From: Pseudobythopirellula maris
Lineage (GTDB): Bacteria; Planctomycetota; Planctomycetia; Pirellulales; Lacipirellulaceae
Direction of reading: 5' to 3'
Assembly (NCBI RefSeq): GCF_007859945.1
Contig: NZ_SJPQ01000002.1
Coordinates: forward strand, 908,279 to 972,278
Length of the DNA stretch: 64,000 bases
The position numbers were made by a program, and so were the translations under genes. Below the pieces are notes generated by a model. That model was not told the DNA's origin. It saw nothing but the letters and a program-made list of their open reading frames with translations, and ran no database searches. Position 1 is the stretch's first letter, and each line of letters opens with the position of its first letter. Below, piece by piece: positions 43,375 through 52,109 of the stretch.

Positions 43375-44460
43375 TCAGCGCTCCGCCGCGGCGGACTCCG
43401 ATTCGGCCAACGCGAGGTCGGATTGCGCCATCATTTTCGATAGTTCCGCGACCGTGACGGTCGGTTCCCAGCCGAGCACCCGCCGCGCCTTCGAGAAGTC
43501 GCCCTGCAGGTGGTCGACCTCGGCCGGGCGGTGGTAGCGAGGATCGATCTGGACAAGCTCGCGGCCGTCGGGCCCCACGCCCCGCTCCTCAACTCCCGAG
43601 CCGCGCCACTCGATCGGCAGACCGACCTCGGCGAAGCACCACTCGCAGAACTGCCGCACCGTGGTCGGCACGCCCGTGGCGATCACGAAGTCGTCCGGCT
43701 GGTCGGCCTGCAGCATGCGCCACATCGCCTCGACGTAGTCGCCCGCGAAGCCCCAGTCGCGTGCCGCCTCGAGGTTGCCCAGGTACAAGCGGTCCTGCAA
43801 GCCGAGCCGGATACGCGCGGCCGCGCGGCTGATCTTGCGCGTCACGAACGTCGGCCCGCGGCGCGGCGATTCGTGGTTGAACAAGATCCCGTTCACGGCG
43901 TACAGGCCGTACGACTCGCGGTAGTTGCGGGTGATGTGGTAGGCGTACGCCTTGGCCGCCGCGTAAGGGCTGCGGGGGTGGAACGGCGTGTTCTCGGTCT
44001 GCGGCGTCTCGACCGCCTTGCCGTACAGCTCGGAGGAGGACGCTTGGTAGAACTTCGTCTCGAGGCCGAGGTCGCGGATCGCCTCGAGCAGCCGCACCAC
44101 GCCCAGCGCGGTCACGTCGCCCGTGTACTCCGGCACGTCGAACGACACCTTCACGTGCGACTGCGCGCCGAGGTTGTAAACCTCGTGCGGCTCGACCAGC
44201 CGCAGCGTCTTGTGCAGCGACGAGGCGTCGCTCAAGTCGCCATAGGTCAGCCGCAGCCGCACGCCTTGCTCGTGCGGGTCTTGATAAAGGTGGTCGATGC
44301 GGGCGGTGTTGAAAGACGAGCTGCGGCGCACAATGCCCCACACCTCGTAGCCCTTGGCGAGCAACAGCTCGCTGAGGTACGAGCCGTCCTGGCCGGTGAT
44401 GCCGGTGATCAGCGCGCGCTTGCCGTTGGCCGCGGGTTGCTTGGTCTCGGGTAGCTTCAT
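43375..44460 (-). CDS. gmd: GDP-mannose 4,6-dehydratase
   Basis: The 361-residue extended short-chain dehydrogenase converts GDP-mannose to GDP-4-keto-6-deoxymannose. The NADP motif is [19 protein letters not shown], and the [15 protein letters not shown] block is specific to Gmd. The catalytic site has [16 protein letters not shown] and the Tyr-x3-Lys in [27 protein letters not shown] is another hallmark. It is the first committed step to GDP-fucose, with fcl directly upstream in the same direction. ATG 44460 is preferred over an adjacent GTG at 44463. Confidence 0.97.
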   Translation of the reverse strand: MKLPETKQPAANGKRALITGITGQDGSYLSELLLAKGYEVWGIVRRSSSFNTARIDHLYQDPHEQGVRLRLTYGDLSDASSLHKTLRLVEPHEVYNLGAQSHVKVSFDVPEYTGDVTALGVVRLLEAIRDLGLETKFYQASSSELYGKAVETPQTENTPFHPRSPYAAAKAYAYHITRNYRESYGLYAVNGILFNHESPRRGPTFVTRKISRAAARIRLGLQDRLYLGNLEAARDWGFAGDYVEAMWRMLQADQPDDFVIATGVPTTVRQFCEWCFAEVGLPIEWRGSGVEERGVGPDGRELVQIDPRYHRPAEVDHLQGDFSKARRVLGWEPTVTVAELSKMMAQSDLALAESESAAAER

Positions 44461-44565
44461 CACGAGTTTCTTCTTCGAAGGGGGGACGCCTTGTGGGCGA
44501 TCGTCTTGGGCGGGGGCCGGGGAGGCTGGGGGGAGGAAGCCGGTGGGGGAGGGGGTCTTAGCTGT

Positions 44566-45513
44566 TCACGCCTCGTTCTCCAGGAACCACTCGTAGGTCG
44601 AGCGCAACCCGTCGGCCAGGGGGATGCGGCTTCGCCAGCCGAGCGATTCGAGCCGTGACACGTCGAGCAGCTTGCGGGGGGCGCCGTCGGGCTTGGTCGT
44701 GTCGTAATCGATCGTGGCGTCGGGGCAAACGATCGACCGCACCTGCTCGGCCAGCTCGCTGACGGCCGTGTCGACGCCGACGCCCACGTTGACCGGTCCC
44801 GCGCCCTCGTAGCGGTCGAGCAGCGTGAGGCAGGCGTCGGCGAGGTCGTCGACGTGCATCAGTTCGCGACGCGGCGCGCCGGTTCCCCACAGCGCAACCG
44901 AACGCCTGCCGGAGCCTTGCTGGCGGCAGGTGTGGAACTTCTGGATCATGCCCGCCACGACGTGCGAGTTCTGCGGGTCGAAGTTGTCGCCCGGGCCGTA
45001 GAGGTTGGTGGGCATCGCGGCGAAGAAGTCGCAGCCGTGCTGGCGGCGGTAGGCGTCGCACGCCTTCACGCCGGCGATCTTGGCGATCGCGTAAGCGTCG
45101 TTGGTCGGTTCGAGCGGGCCGGAGAGCAGGTGCTCCTCGCGCATCGGCTGCGGGCAATCGCGCGGGTAAACGCAGCTGCTGCCGAGGTACAACAGCCGCC
45201 GCACGCCGGTGCGCCACGCGGCGCGCATCACCGTGGCGTGCAGCATCAGGTTGTCGTAAAGGAACTCGGCCGGGCGGGTGCGGTTGGCCTCGATGCCGCC
45301 GACCGTGCCGGCGGCGTGGACCACGACCTTGGGACGCTGACGGTCGAACCACGCGTCGACGGCCGCCTGATCGCGCAGGTCGACCTCGTCGCGCGTCGGT
45401 GCGAGCAGGTTCGCGAATCCCTCCGCGCGGAATCGGCGCAGCAGCGCCGAGCCGACCATCCCCCGGCCGCCGGTGACCAGCACCTTCGCGTCGCGTGGAA
45501 TGGGTGAGGGCAT
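44566..45513 (-). CDS. fcl: GDP-L-fucose synthase
   Basis: The 315-residue enzyme carries out epimerisation and reduction of the Gmd product to GDP-L-fucose. Motifs are VLVTGGRGMVGSALLRRF (NADP binding), AAGTVGGIEANRTRPAEFL, the active-site YLGSSCVYPRDCPQPMREE (in parts), and the Tyr-x3-Lys in NDAYAIAKIAGVKAC. PTNLYGPGDNFDPQNSHV is also typical. It precedes gmd on the minus strand with about 105 nt between, in the usual paired setting. Length is normal. Confidence 0.96.
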   Translation of the reverse strand: MPSPIPRDAKVLVTGGRGMVGSALLRRFRAEGFANLLAPTRDEVDLRDQAAVDAWFDRQRPKVVVHAAGTVGGIEANRTRPAEFLYDNLMLHATVMRAAWRTGVRRLLYLGSSCVYPRDCPQPMREEHLLSGPLEPTNDAYAIAKIAGVKACDAYRRQHGCDFFAAMPTNLYGPGDNFDPQNSHVVAGMIQKFHTCRQQGSGRRSVALWGTGAPRRELMHVDDLADACLTLLDRYEGAGPVNVGVGVDTAVSELAEQVRSIVCPDATIDYDTTKPDGAPRKLLDVSRLESLGWRSRIPLADGLRSTYEWFLENEA

Positions 45514-45559
45514 GGCGGGTTATTCGCGAGGGGCGTTTTAGTATGCGGGCGCGGCTGAG

Positions 45560-45637
45560 CCGCCGACGGGAGTCGGCGGTTTGCATGACGAAATGCTGGC
45601 CAGCGCTGGGGGGCGAACCGCCGACTCCCGTCGGCGG
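45560..45637. repeat. REP-doublet-like palindrome, element 2
   Basis: Hairpins at 45560-45579 (loop GGGA) and 45618-45637 (loop TCCC) share the CCGCCGAC/GTCGGCGG stem. The first hairpin is identical to the first of element 1 (20 of 20 bases). The element lies between fcl and the epimerase gene. Confidence 0.88.
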
Positions 45638-45745
45638 CTGGGCTTTCATCGTGCTTGGCGGGAAGGCGTTCTATCGCAAAACAAGCGACGCCGGCCAACG
45701 GGTGACCGGCGTCGCTCGCAAAGTGTTGTCACGTACCGGCTGAGC

Positions 45746-46750
45746 TCAGCCCGCCACGCCGGAGCCGTGCTTCTTGAGGTACTCGCCGTGGATCCAGTCG
45801 TAGGTGAGCTTCATGCCGTCGGCCAGGCGGATGCCCGGCTCCCAGCCCAAGAGCTCCTTGATCATCGTGTTGTCGCTGTTGCGGCCGTTCACGCCCTTGG
45901 GGGCGTCGAGCTTGTAGTGGCGGTCGAGCTTGATGTCGGCGATGTTCTCGACGATGTCCACCAGGCCGTTGATCGTCACGAGCTCGTTCGAGCCGAGGTT
46001 GATCGGCTCGAGGATGTCGCTGTGGGTGATCTTGAGGATCCCCTCGATGCAGTCGTCGATGTACATGAAGCTGCGGGTCTGCTTGCCGTCGCCCCAGATC
46101 TCCATGTCGTGGTTGCCGGTCTCCTTGGCGGTGATGACCTTGCGGCACATGGCCGCCGGGGCCTTCTCGCGTCCGCCGTCCCAGGTGCCGAGCGGGCCGT
46201 AGACGTTGTGGAACCGGGCGACGCGGGTCGTCAGGCCGTAGTCCTCACGGAAGTGGCGGCACATCCGCTCGCAGAAGAGCTTCTCCCAGCCGTAGCCGTC
46301 CTCGGGCATGGCGGGGTAAGCGTCTTCTTCCTTGAGGGCGACCACGTCCTCGTTCGTTTGCTTGTCGGCGTTGTAAACGCAGGCGCTCGACGCGTAGAAG
46401 AAGCGGTTGACCGTGCCGGCCTGTTGGGCCGCTTGCAGCAGGTGCGTGTTAATCAGCACGCTGAGCATGCAGAGCGCTTTGTTGTTCTCGATGAATCCCA
46501 TGCCGCCCATGTCGGCGGCCAGGTTGTACACCTCGTGGGCGTCGCGACAGGCGGCCTCGCAGGCGGCCTTTTCTTTCAGGTCGGCCACCACGTTCTCGAC
46601 GTCGTCGAACACCTGGTACCACTCGCTGGTCGGCTTGATGTCGACGCTGCGGATGCGGGTGTGGCCGAGTTCGCGGAGCTTGGCCACGAGGGCGCCGCCG
46701 ATAAAGCCGCCGCCGCCGGCGACGAGGATGAGCTTGTCCATGTCGGTCAT
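45746..46750 (-). CDS. GDP-mannose 3,5-epimerase-like NAD-dependent epimerase
   Basis: The 334-residue extended SDR protein looks closest to plant GDP-mannose 3',5'-epimerase. Parallels are LAADMGGMGFIENN, FFYASSACVYN (active-site Cys), EDGYGWEKLFCERMC (Tyr-x3-Lys), RFHNVYGPLGTWDGGREKAP and TRSFMYIDDCIEGI. The plant enzyme makes GDP-L-galactose and GDP-L-gulose from GDP-mannose. The cluster context (gmd, fcl) supports a GDP-sugar substrate. An alternative is another NDP-sugar epimerase of the same family, but the MGGMGFI and GTWDGGREKAP blocks are specific. Start 46750 is one of two nearby ATGs. Confidence 0.85.
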   Translation of the reverse strand: MTDMDKLILVAGGGGFIGGALVAKLRELGHTRIRSVDIKPTSEWYQVFDDVENVVADLKEKAACEAACRDAHEVYNLAADMGGMGFIENNKALCMLSVLINTHLLQAAQQAGTVNRFFYASSACVYNADKQTNEDVVALKEEDAYPAMPEDGYGWEKLFCERMCRHFREDYGLTTRVARFHNVYGPLGTWDGGREKAPAAMCRKVITAKETGNHDMEIWGDGKQTRSFMYIDDCIEGILKITHSDILEPINLGSNELVTINGLVDIVENIADIKLDRHYKLDAPKGVNGRNSDNTMIKELLGWEPGIRLADGMKLTYDWIHGEYLKKHGSGVAG

Positions 46751-46858
46751 TGCCTGAAAAAGGAGGGGATCAAGAGGAGTCTAAACAAAGTTGAAGGATG
46801 GCGGCAGACCCACCCCGGGGCGGGCGCCGCGGGCCTGGCGGCCTCGTGAAGAGGGGGC

Positions 46859-48487
46859 TTAGCTGGTCGATTCGAGCGTCGGGGCCGGCGGGGAGAGTGG
46901 GCCTGTCTTCGCATGATGCGGCCCCGCAGGGTCCGTCCCCTTCGGGGGGGCGGCGCCGGTCGGCGCGACGATCGTTTCGGCTTCGGATCGCTGCTTCTTC
47001 TCCAAAGCGATGCGATCGCGCAGCTCGCGGATGCGGTCTTCGATCGGCTCGAGGTAGTCGAGCGTCTCGGCGGTTTGGTTGAGCGTCGAGCGGCCGGGGT
47101 CGTCGCAGTTGCCGATCACCTCGAGGCGACCGATCACCGCCCCGTCGATCCGCAGGGGGTGGGCGGTGTGCCAAGTCTCGCTCTTGGGAGGCAGCTTGGC
47201 GGCGGCCTTCCAGCTGGCGTAAAACGACTCGTTGAGCCCCGGCAAGTGCAGCGTGATCCGCAAGCGGAGCAGCCGATGGTCTTCGGCCGACTCGACCAGC
47301 GCGTCCCACATCTCTTCCCAAGCGTGCGAGCCTTGCAGGCGGATCCGCTGGCGGCGGCCGGCGCCGTGGGCGTCGGTCGTGCGGCTGAGCCCCACGCCCG
47401 AAAGATCGACCCGGTCGCGGAGCAACGCGAACTCGTTGTGGCCAAACGTCTTGGTCGACACCAGGAAGGCGATCACGCCGAGCACCGTGAAGATGGCGAT
47501 CAGCTCGTTCTTCCACAGCACCGAGAGGACCGCGCTGAGGCACGTGGTGGCGCAGACCAACGCGATGAACAGCGCCGCCTGAGGCACGCTCCAGCCGCGG
47601 TCCAGCAGCGAGTGGTGCAGGTGGCCGCGGTCGGGGTCGAAGATGCTGCGGCCCGTGAGCCGGCGCCGCATGATCGCCGCGGCCGAGTCGAGCACCGGGA
47701 TCGACCACACGGCCAACGGGATGGCCATCGCGACGAACGCGGGGGTCTTGGCGTGGGTCATCACGGCGACGGCGCCCACCAACAGGCCGATCACCATGCT
47801 GCCCGCGTCGCCCAAATAGATCGACGCCGGGGCGAAGTTGTGCCGCAAGAAACCGAGCAACGCGCCGGCCAGGGCGAGCATCAGCACCGCCTCGGCGAAG
47901 TGGTCGTACAACCCGTTGATTGCGGCCAGCGTGAGGCAGATAACCACGCCGACGCTCGAGGCAAGGCCGTCGATGCCGTCGAGCAGATTGATCGCGTTGG
48001 TCGAACCGACGAGCCAAAAGATCGTGACCGGGATCGCGACCCAGCCCAACTGGTACGATTGGCCGAACGCCCCGAAGCGATCGATCCGCATGCCGAGGTA
48101 GACCAGCAGGCCGCAGATCACGAGTTGGGCGAGCAGCTTGTAGCGGCCCTTCATGCCGACCGCGTCGTCGTAAAGGCCGAGGATGAGTGTCGAGATAGCG
48201 GCCACGCCGAGGCCGGCGAGCAACCGCGGGTCGTCGTTGCGGAAGACGAGCGGCAAGATCGAGTCGGCCACCAGGTAAGCCAAGGTGGCCGCCGCCGCCA
48301 TCGCCGCAAACACCGCCACGCCGCCGCCCAAGGCGACCGGCTTGGCCTGCACCTTCCTCCCCCCGGGCCGATCGACAAACCCAACCCGCGCCGCGATGCG
48401 ACAGACCACGGGCGTGACCAGGTAAGCGACGACGGTCGCCGTCACGAACGCGATGACGTAAGTGACGGCTCGGAATTCGGAGAACAT
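46859..48487 (-). CDS. WecA/TagO-like glycosyl-1-phosphate transferase with C-terminal extension
   Basis: The 542-residue membrane enzyme belongs to the MraY/WecA family, which loads a sugar 1-phosphate onto undecaprenyl phosphate. About ten helices span residues 5-345. Catalytic features are DD107-108 in LGLYDDAVG, NAINLLDGIDGLA (Asn167, Asp170, Asp173), YLGDAGS (226-230) and HLHHSLLDRG (289-298), the last of WecA/TagO type. Beyond about 350 there is a soluble domain of nearly 200 residues (RIRLQGSHAWEEMWDALV, LHLPGLNESFYASWKAAA, then a coiled-coil near the end), which standard WecA lacks. It probably starts the glycan chain of this cluster. Start 48487 (ATG) is preferred to a GTG at 48493. 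Confidence 0.9.
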   Translation of the reverse strand: MFSEFRAVTYVIAFVTATVVAYLVTPVVCRIAARVGFVDRPGGRKVQAKPVALGGGVAVFAAMAAAATLAYLVADSILPLVFRNDDPRLLAGLGVAAISTLILGLYDDAVGMKGRYKLLAQLVICGLLVYLGMRIDRFGAFGQSYQLGWVAIPVTIFWLVGSTNAINLLDGIDGLASSVGVVICLTLAAINGLYDHFAEAVLMLALAGALLGFLRHNFAPASIYLGDAGSMVIGLLVGAVAVMTHAKTPAFVAMAIPLAVWSIPVLDSAAAIMRRRLTGRSIFDPDRGHLHHSLLDRGWSVPQAALFIALVCATTCLSAVLSVLWKNELIAIFTVLGVIAFLVSTKTFGHNEFALLRDRVDLSGVGLSRTTDAHGAGRRQRIRLQGSHAWEEMWDALVESAEDHRLLRLRITLHLPGLNESFYASWKAAAKLPPKSETWHTAHPLRIDGAVIGRLEVIGNCDDPGRSTLNQTAETLDYLEPIEDRIRELRDRIALEKKQRSEAETIVAPTGAAPPKGTDPAGPHHAKTGPLSPPAPTLESTS

Positions 48488-49035
48488 CAACACGCGGGGC
48501 GACTCACTGCGGTTGGGGTGTCGGAGTGGCTGATCGTGACAGTGTGAAGTCAGTCGGAAGGCCTAGGACGCAAACCGGGCGCCAATGCCGTTGCACGGTG
48601 CGGTGCGTGGCGGCCCCGGCGGCGTTTCCTCCGCAGCGCCGAGTCCCCGTTGGGCCTACAAAACTAGGGCTAAGGTCCGGTCGTCGTTACGACCCGAACC
48701 GCCCTCGGAGCGTAGCGGGTTCCGTCCGCCTGCCGCGTCGCATCATTTCGACGCTCTGAGCCGTGTAATGATCACCCGCGATTGGTGAAAAAACGCCAAT
48801 TCGGCCAGACTCGTTGCGCAAGTCGTTTCTTGGCAGGAGCTTACACACGCCGCCCAAGCCTAGCCGCATTATTCAGGAGAGCCTGGCAGGCGTCAACGAA
48901 GCGGGCCACGGGCGAGGGAAGACCGCATTCACGGCGCCAGGTCGACCGGGCGCTCGCCGCCACGGGGCGAGTGGGCGTGGTGTGGCGTCGCGGCAACGCT
49001 TGTGGCGTTTTTGCGACACGGCCCCACCCCATGGT
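48488..49035. other. Intergenic region inside the glycan cluster
   Basis: These roughly 550 nt separate two minus-strand genes and carry no supported gene. The sequence is mixed in composition, with an AT-richer patch near 48770-48850 that may hold the promoter for the WecA-like gene. No strong inverted repeat was found. Confidence 0.4.
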
Positions 49036-49623
49036 TCATTGGGGCGGCTGACGGTCGCGGAGCACCTGGGCCGGGTTGCCGCCGACGATCTTGCCCGGCT
49101 CGACCGACTTGGTGACGACGCTGCCACCGGCCACCAGGGCGTTGGCGCCCACCACGACGCCCGGCAGCAGCAGGCTGCTGGCCGCCACCCACGCGCCGTT
49201 CTCGATCACGATGGCGCCAGGTGTCAGGTCGAAGGTGCGTGTGCGGTGGTCGTGGCTGCCGGTGCAGAGGTAGACGTCCTGCGACACGCAGACATGATCA
49301 CCGAGGCGGATGTCCTCGATATTGTCGAACCAGCTCCCCTGGCCGATCCAGCAGTGGTCGCCAAACGCTAACCGCCACGGGTACTTGATCCGCAAGTGCG
49401 GCTTGATCACCACCCCCTTACCGATCCGTGCGCCGAACCACCGCAGGATCACCCGCTTGGGGGCGATCGGCAGGAACCAGCCGCTCTCGAATAGCAGCAG
49501 GCTCGTGTACCACCACAAGACCCGGCGCAGCTTGCCCCCGCCCGGGTCGTAGTCGCCGGTGGTGAACGAAGCGAGATCGACCCACGGCTTGCTCGGGTTC
49601 TCGGTTGCGGGGCTGTCGGCCAT
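49036..49623 (-). CDS. WcaF-like sugar O-acetyltransferase
   Basis: The 195-residue protein has the left-handed beta-helix of hexapeptide acyltransferases. It matches the colanic-acid acetyltransferase WcaF group: WVDLASFTTGDYDPGGGKLR, WWYTSLLLFESGWFLPI, IKPHLRIKYPWRLAFGDHCW (in parts), GTGSHDHRTRTFDLTPG-like sequence including GSHDHRTRTFDL, then VIENGAWVAASSLLLPGVVV and IVGGNPAQVL. The His in SHDH is the likely catalytic base. It would acetylate a sugar of the cell-surface glycan, using acetyl-CoA. It belongs to the same transcription direction as the rest of the cluster. Confidence 0.87.
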   Translation of the reverse strand: MADSPATENPSKPWVDLASFTTGDYDPGGGKLRRVLWWYTSLLLFESGWFLPIAPKRVILRWFGARIGKGVVIKPHLRIKYPWRLAFGDHCWIGQGSWFDNIEDIRLGDHVCVSQDVYLCTGSHDHRTRTFDLTPGAIVIENGAWVAASSLLLPGVVVGANALVAGGSVVTKSVEPGKIVGGNPAQVLRDRQPPQ

Positions 49624-49656
49624 CGGCCCTATCGGAGCAAAGAAATCGAACCGCAG

Positions 49657-49721
49657 CCGCCGACGGGGGGTCGGCGGTTGGCCCCGGGTGGTGAATCCGA
49701 ACCGCCGACTCCCGTCGACGG
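49657..49721. repeat. REP-doublet-like palindrome, element 3
   Basis: Hairpins at 49657-49677 (5-nt loop) and 49702-49721 (loop TCCC, one stem mismatch) share the CCGCCGAC/GTCGGCGG stem with elements 1 and 2. The element lies upstream of the acetyltransferase start. Confidence 0.8.
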
Positions 49722-49835
49722 CTGAGGGGCCTCTGCTGTAAGGCTAAGTCGACGAGCGCGGCCACGCCACACCCGCGGCATCAGGTTGACTGCCCGCGGG
49801 GTTCGGTTGTGACGGTTCTGCCGACGCCGGGGCGC

Positions 49836-50234
49836 TCAGTAAGTGAGTATGCCGCGCGTGCGGCTAGCTGCCTCGATCGCCTCGATCGTCTTCGGCGTCA
49901 ATTCCTGGTCTTCGTAGCGGAGTTTCAGCGGCTTCTGCTCGCCCGCCACCACGGCCTTCCAGAGGGCGAGGACCGGCGTCGGCTTGCCCGGCTTCGGCGT
50001 GAGCGTGACGACGAAGCGCTTGTGCTCGAGGTCGGTCTTCACGCGCTTGACGCCCGGCACGGCGTAGAGCTTGCGGGCGACCTTCTTGGCGCAGGTGGCG
50101 CAGTGCAGCTCCTCGAGCGACAACTCCACCACGCCTGGCGGCAAAGGCTTCGGGGCCGCCTCGGTGGTTTCTACCGCAAGGGCCGGAGCGGACAACAGCA
50201 GGGCGATTCCAAGAGACAAAACGAGGGGACGCAT
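49836..50234 (-). CDS. Exported heavy-metal-associated (HMA) domain protein
   Basis: The 132-residue protein has a signal peptide (about 1-20, ALA cleavage) and one HMA fold. The metal-binding Cys pair is in ELHCATCAKKVARKLYAVPG, then VKRVKTDLEHKRFVVTL. HMA domains bind Cu+ or other soft metals, and export of one is less common than cytoplasmic CopZ-type forms. The start at 50234 (MRPLVLSLG) is preferred since it begins the signal peptide. It follows the lipoprotein gene ending at 50279 by 44 nt, so the two are probably co-transcribed. The metal is not determined by sequence. Confidence 0.82.
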   Translation of the reverse strand: MRPLVLSLGIALLLSAPALAVETTEAAPKPLPPGVVELSLEELHCATCAKKVARKLYAVPGVKRVKTDLEHKRFVVTLTPKPGKPTPVLALWKAVVAGEQKPLKLRYEDQELTPKTIEAIEAASRTRGILTY

Positions 50235-50278
50235 GGCGGCCTCCGTGCAAGAATGAATGAGATACCGAGTGGAAGAAA

Positions 50279-50854
50279 TCACTCGCGGATAAAGAGCCCG
50301 TTGGCTTCGACAACAAGCAGGTCGCCGGCCAACAGCTGCGCCTCGCCGCGCACCACGACCGTGTCGCCCGCCTTGAGGCCCAGCAGCTCGCGCGCGCCGA
50401 TGGCGATCTGCTTGCCCTGCGCGTCGGAGAAGTTCACGGCCGCCACGGCGCTTGCTTGGTTAGCCGCCTCGCGGGCGCAGAACGGGCAATCGGCCAAGTG
50501 GTCGGGGTCGCCGGCGTCGTGCTCGTCGAATTCCATCGCCGTGGCGGGATCGACCAGGAAGAACGCCGCCTGGTTCTCACGCCATGGGAAGTCAGGCTCC
50601 AGCTTGCCCCACGGGTTCGGTATGCCGCCCACCTTGCCGACCAACACAACTTGGCTGGCGGTCTCGCCGTCGCCCTCCTCGAGCGTCTCGCGGTAATCGA
50701 GCGGCGAGAGTGCGTCGGCGGGCTCCTCGGCCAGCATCAGCCGCTCGCGCTCGGCCGCCACCCGCTTTGGATCGGGAGGCGCCGGCCCTTGGGAGCAGCC
50801 GATCAGAAAGCCTGCGGCGGCAAGGAACGCTAGCAATCGGCGGGGGTGGGGCAT
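50279..50854 (-). CDS. Lipoprotein with OB-fold-like domain and CPFC motif
   Basis: The 191-residue protein has a lipobox LIGC (Cys20) after a hydrophobic signal. The mature part includes VVLVGKVGGIPNPW, then CPFCAREAANQASAVAAVNF, and ends GDTVVVRGEAQLLAGDLLVV. The beta-strand pattern resembles an OB-fold like that of bacterial OB-fold lipoproteins, with a thioredoxin-like CPFC Cys pair in the middle. The Cys pair may bind metal, matching the HMA protein downstream. This link is inference. I do not recognise a named family. Confidence 0.72.
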   Translation of the reverse strand: MPHPRRLLAFLAAAGFLIGCSQGPAPPDPKRVAAERERLMLAEEPADALSPLDYRETLEEGDGETASQVVLVGKVGGIPNPWGKLEPDFPWRENQAAFFLVDPATAMEFDEHDAGDPDHLADCPFCAREAANQASAVAAVNFSDAQGKQIAIGARELLGLKAGDTVVVRGEAQLLAGDLLVVEANGLFIRE

Positions 50855-51156
50855 GGATGGCTAACGGAGTCGTGGGTGGGTGTGCTTACGGTCTTCCCAT
50901 TATCGGCCCCGGGGCCGGATAGCGTCCATGGTGAATGCGTTCCTCGTCCACTTAAGAAGTGGCGTAAGTCGTTGCGTGTGCGAGCGTTGCAGGCGCCGGC
51001 GGGTTGGCGACGGATTGGAGACTGGGATGAAATTTTATTTCAACACACGCCACAAGATCGCCCCGGGCGGGGCGAATTCCTCACTAGGAGGCCCGAATCC
51101 TTCGGCCGACGGGCCTCAAGCCAACCACCCAACCTTTCGTTCTACGAGGCATTCGC
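50855..51156. other. Divergent intergenic region
   Basis: These 302 nt lie between divergent genes. A small inverted repeat GAGGCCCG/CGGGCCTC (51088-51095, 51110-51117) lies 40 nt before the coiled-coil gene. The patch ATGAAATTTTATTTC near 51027 is the most AT-rich part. No gene is supported. Confidence 0.4.
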
Positions 51157-51990
51157 ATGTTCCGTCTTTTCAAAAGAACCGTCGTCACCACGCTGGCCGT
51201 CGGCTTGGTCGCCGGCCTGACCTTTGGCACAGACACCTTCAGCTACCTGAAGACCTCCTACAACCGGCTCACCAGCAGCGTGTCGGACAGTGTGCCTGTC
51301 GAGTTCCAGATCGACCGCGCCCGTCAGATGGTCCACGATCTGGCCCCCGAAGTGCGGCGTTCGATGCACGTGATCGCCAAGGAAGAGATCGAGCTCGACA
51401 AGCTCCGCAACCAGATCGCCAAGGCCGAGACCCAGGCCCAAGAGAGCAAGGAGCAGATCATGCGTCTGCAGTCGGACCTCGGCTCGGGGCAAGACGTGTT
51501 CCGCTACGCCGGCCGCAGCTACAGCCGCAACGAAGTGAAGCACGACCTGACGCAGCGTTTCTCGCGGCACAAGGTGGCCGACGACACGCTCGCCCACCTC
51601 TGCTCGATGCGAGACGCCCGCGCGGCCAATCTCGAGGCGGCCCAGAAGAAGCTCGCCGCGATGATGAGCGCCCAGAAGCGTCTGGAGACCGACATCACGA
51701 ACCTCGAGACGCAGCGCAAGCTGGTCGAGGTTGCCCAGGCGTCGAGCGACGTGTTGCTCGACGACAGCCAACTGGCGCGGGCCAAGGACCTGATCGTCGA
51801 CATCCGCACGCGGCTCGATGTGGCTGCCAAGCTGGCCAACGCCGACAGCCACTACCTGGGCGAGATCCCGCTCGACGAGCCGACCGACGAAGACGTGTCG
51901 GACCAAGTGGCCGCTTACTTCGGCGGCGAGTCGGCAAAAGCCGCCAAGCCGCAAGCCGAGCTGGCCTCGGTCGGCATTCAGCTCGACTGA
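51157..51990 (+). CDS. Coiled-coil membrane-anchored protein of unknown function
   Basis: The 277-residue protein has one N-terminal hydrophobic segment (about 8-26), which may be an anchor or signal. Long heptad-rich helices follow (about 50-100, and about 145-205 with NLEAAQKKLAAMMSAQKRLE), interrupted by FRYAGRSYSRNEVKHDL. This topology resembles PspA-like or SMC-hinge-free coiled-coil proteins, but no family motif is seen. Its product may be a structural or scaffold protein. It opens a cluster with FHA and Ser/Thr kinase genes, which suggests it could be a phosphorylation target. Confidence 0.75.
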   Translation: MFRLFKRTVVTTLAVGLVAGLTFGTDTFSYLKTSYNRLTSSVSDSVPVEFQIDRARQMVHDLAPEVRRSMHVIAKEEIELDKLRNQIAKAETQAQESKEQIMRLQSDLGSGQDVFRYAGRSYSRNEVKHDLTQRFSRHKVADDTLAHLCSMRDARAANLEAAQKKLAAMMSAQKRLETDITNLETQRKLVEVAQASSDVLLDDSQLARAKDLIVDIRTRLDVAAKLANADSHYLGEIPLDEPTDEDVSDQVAAYFGGESAKAAKPQAELASVGIQLD

Positions 51991-52008
51991 TGGCGCAGGG
52001 CTTTGCCC

Positions 52009-52109
52009 CTGTAGGGACCGCCCTCCGTGGCGGTCCCGCCCCGGGCACACGGTTCGTACTCGAAACCAACTGGCAAGGTCTGGAACGCCACGGAGGGCGT
52101 TCCCTACAG
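52009..52109. repeat. 28-nt imperfect inverted repeat (CTGTAGGGA type)
   Basis: Arms 52009-52036 and 52082-52109 are reverse complements with two mismatches; both outer ends read CTGTAGGGA. A further partial copy (TTCCCTACAGG) follows at 52117-52127. The element starts 19 nt past the coiled-coil gene. Confidence 0.75.

Noticed and set aside
48585-49371. Several short open frames between the WecA-like and acetyltransferase genes
   Set aside because: Low-quality composition, no Shine-Dalgarno, and partial overlap with the acetyltransferase on the other strand.
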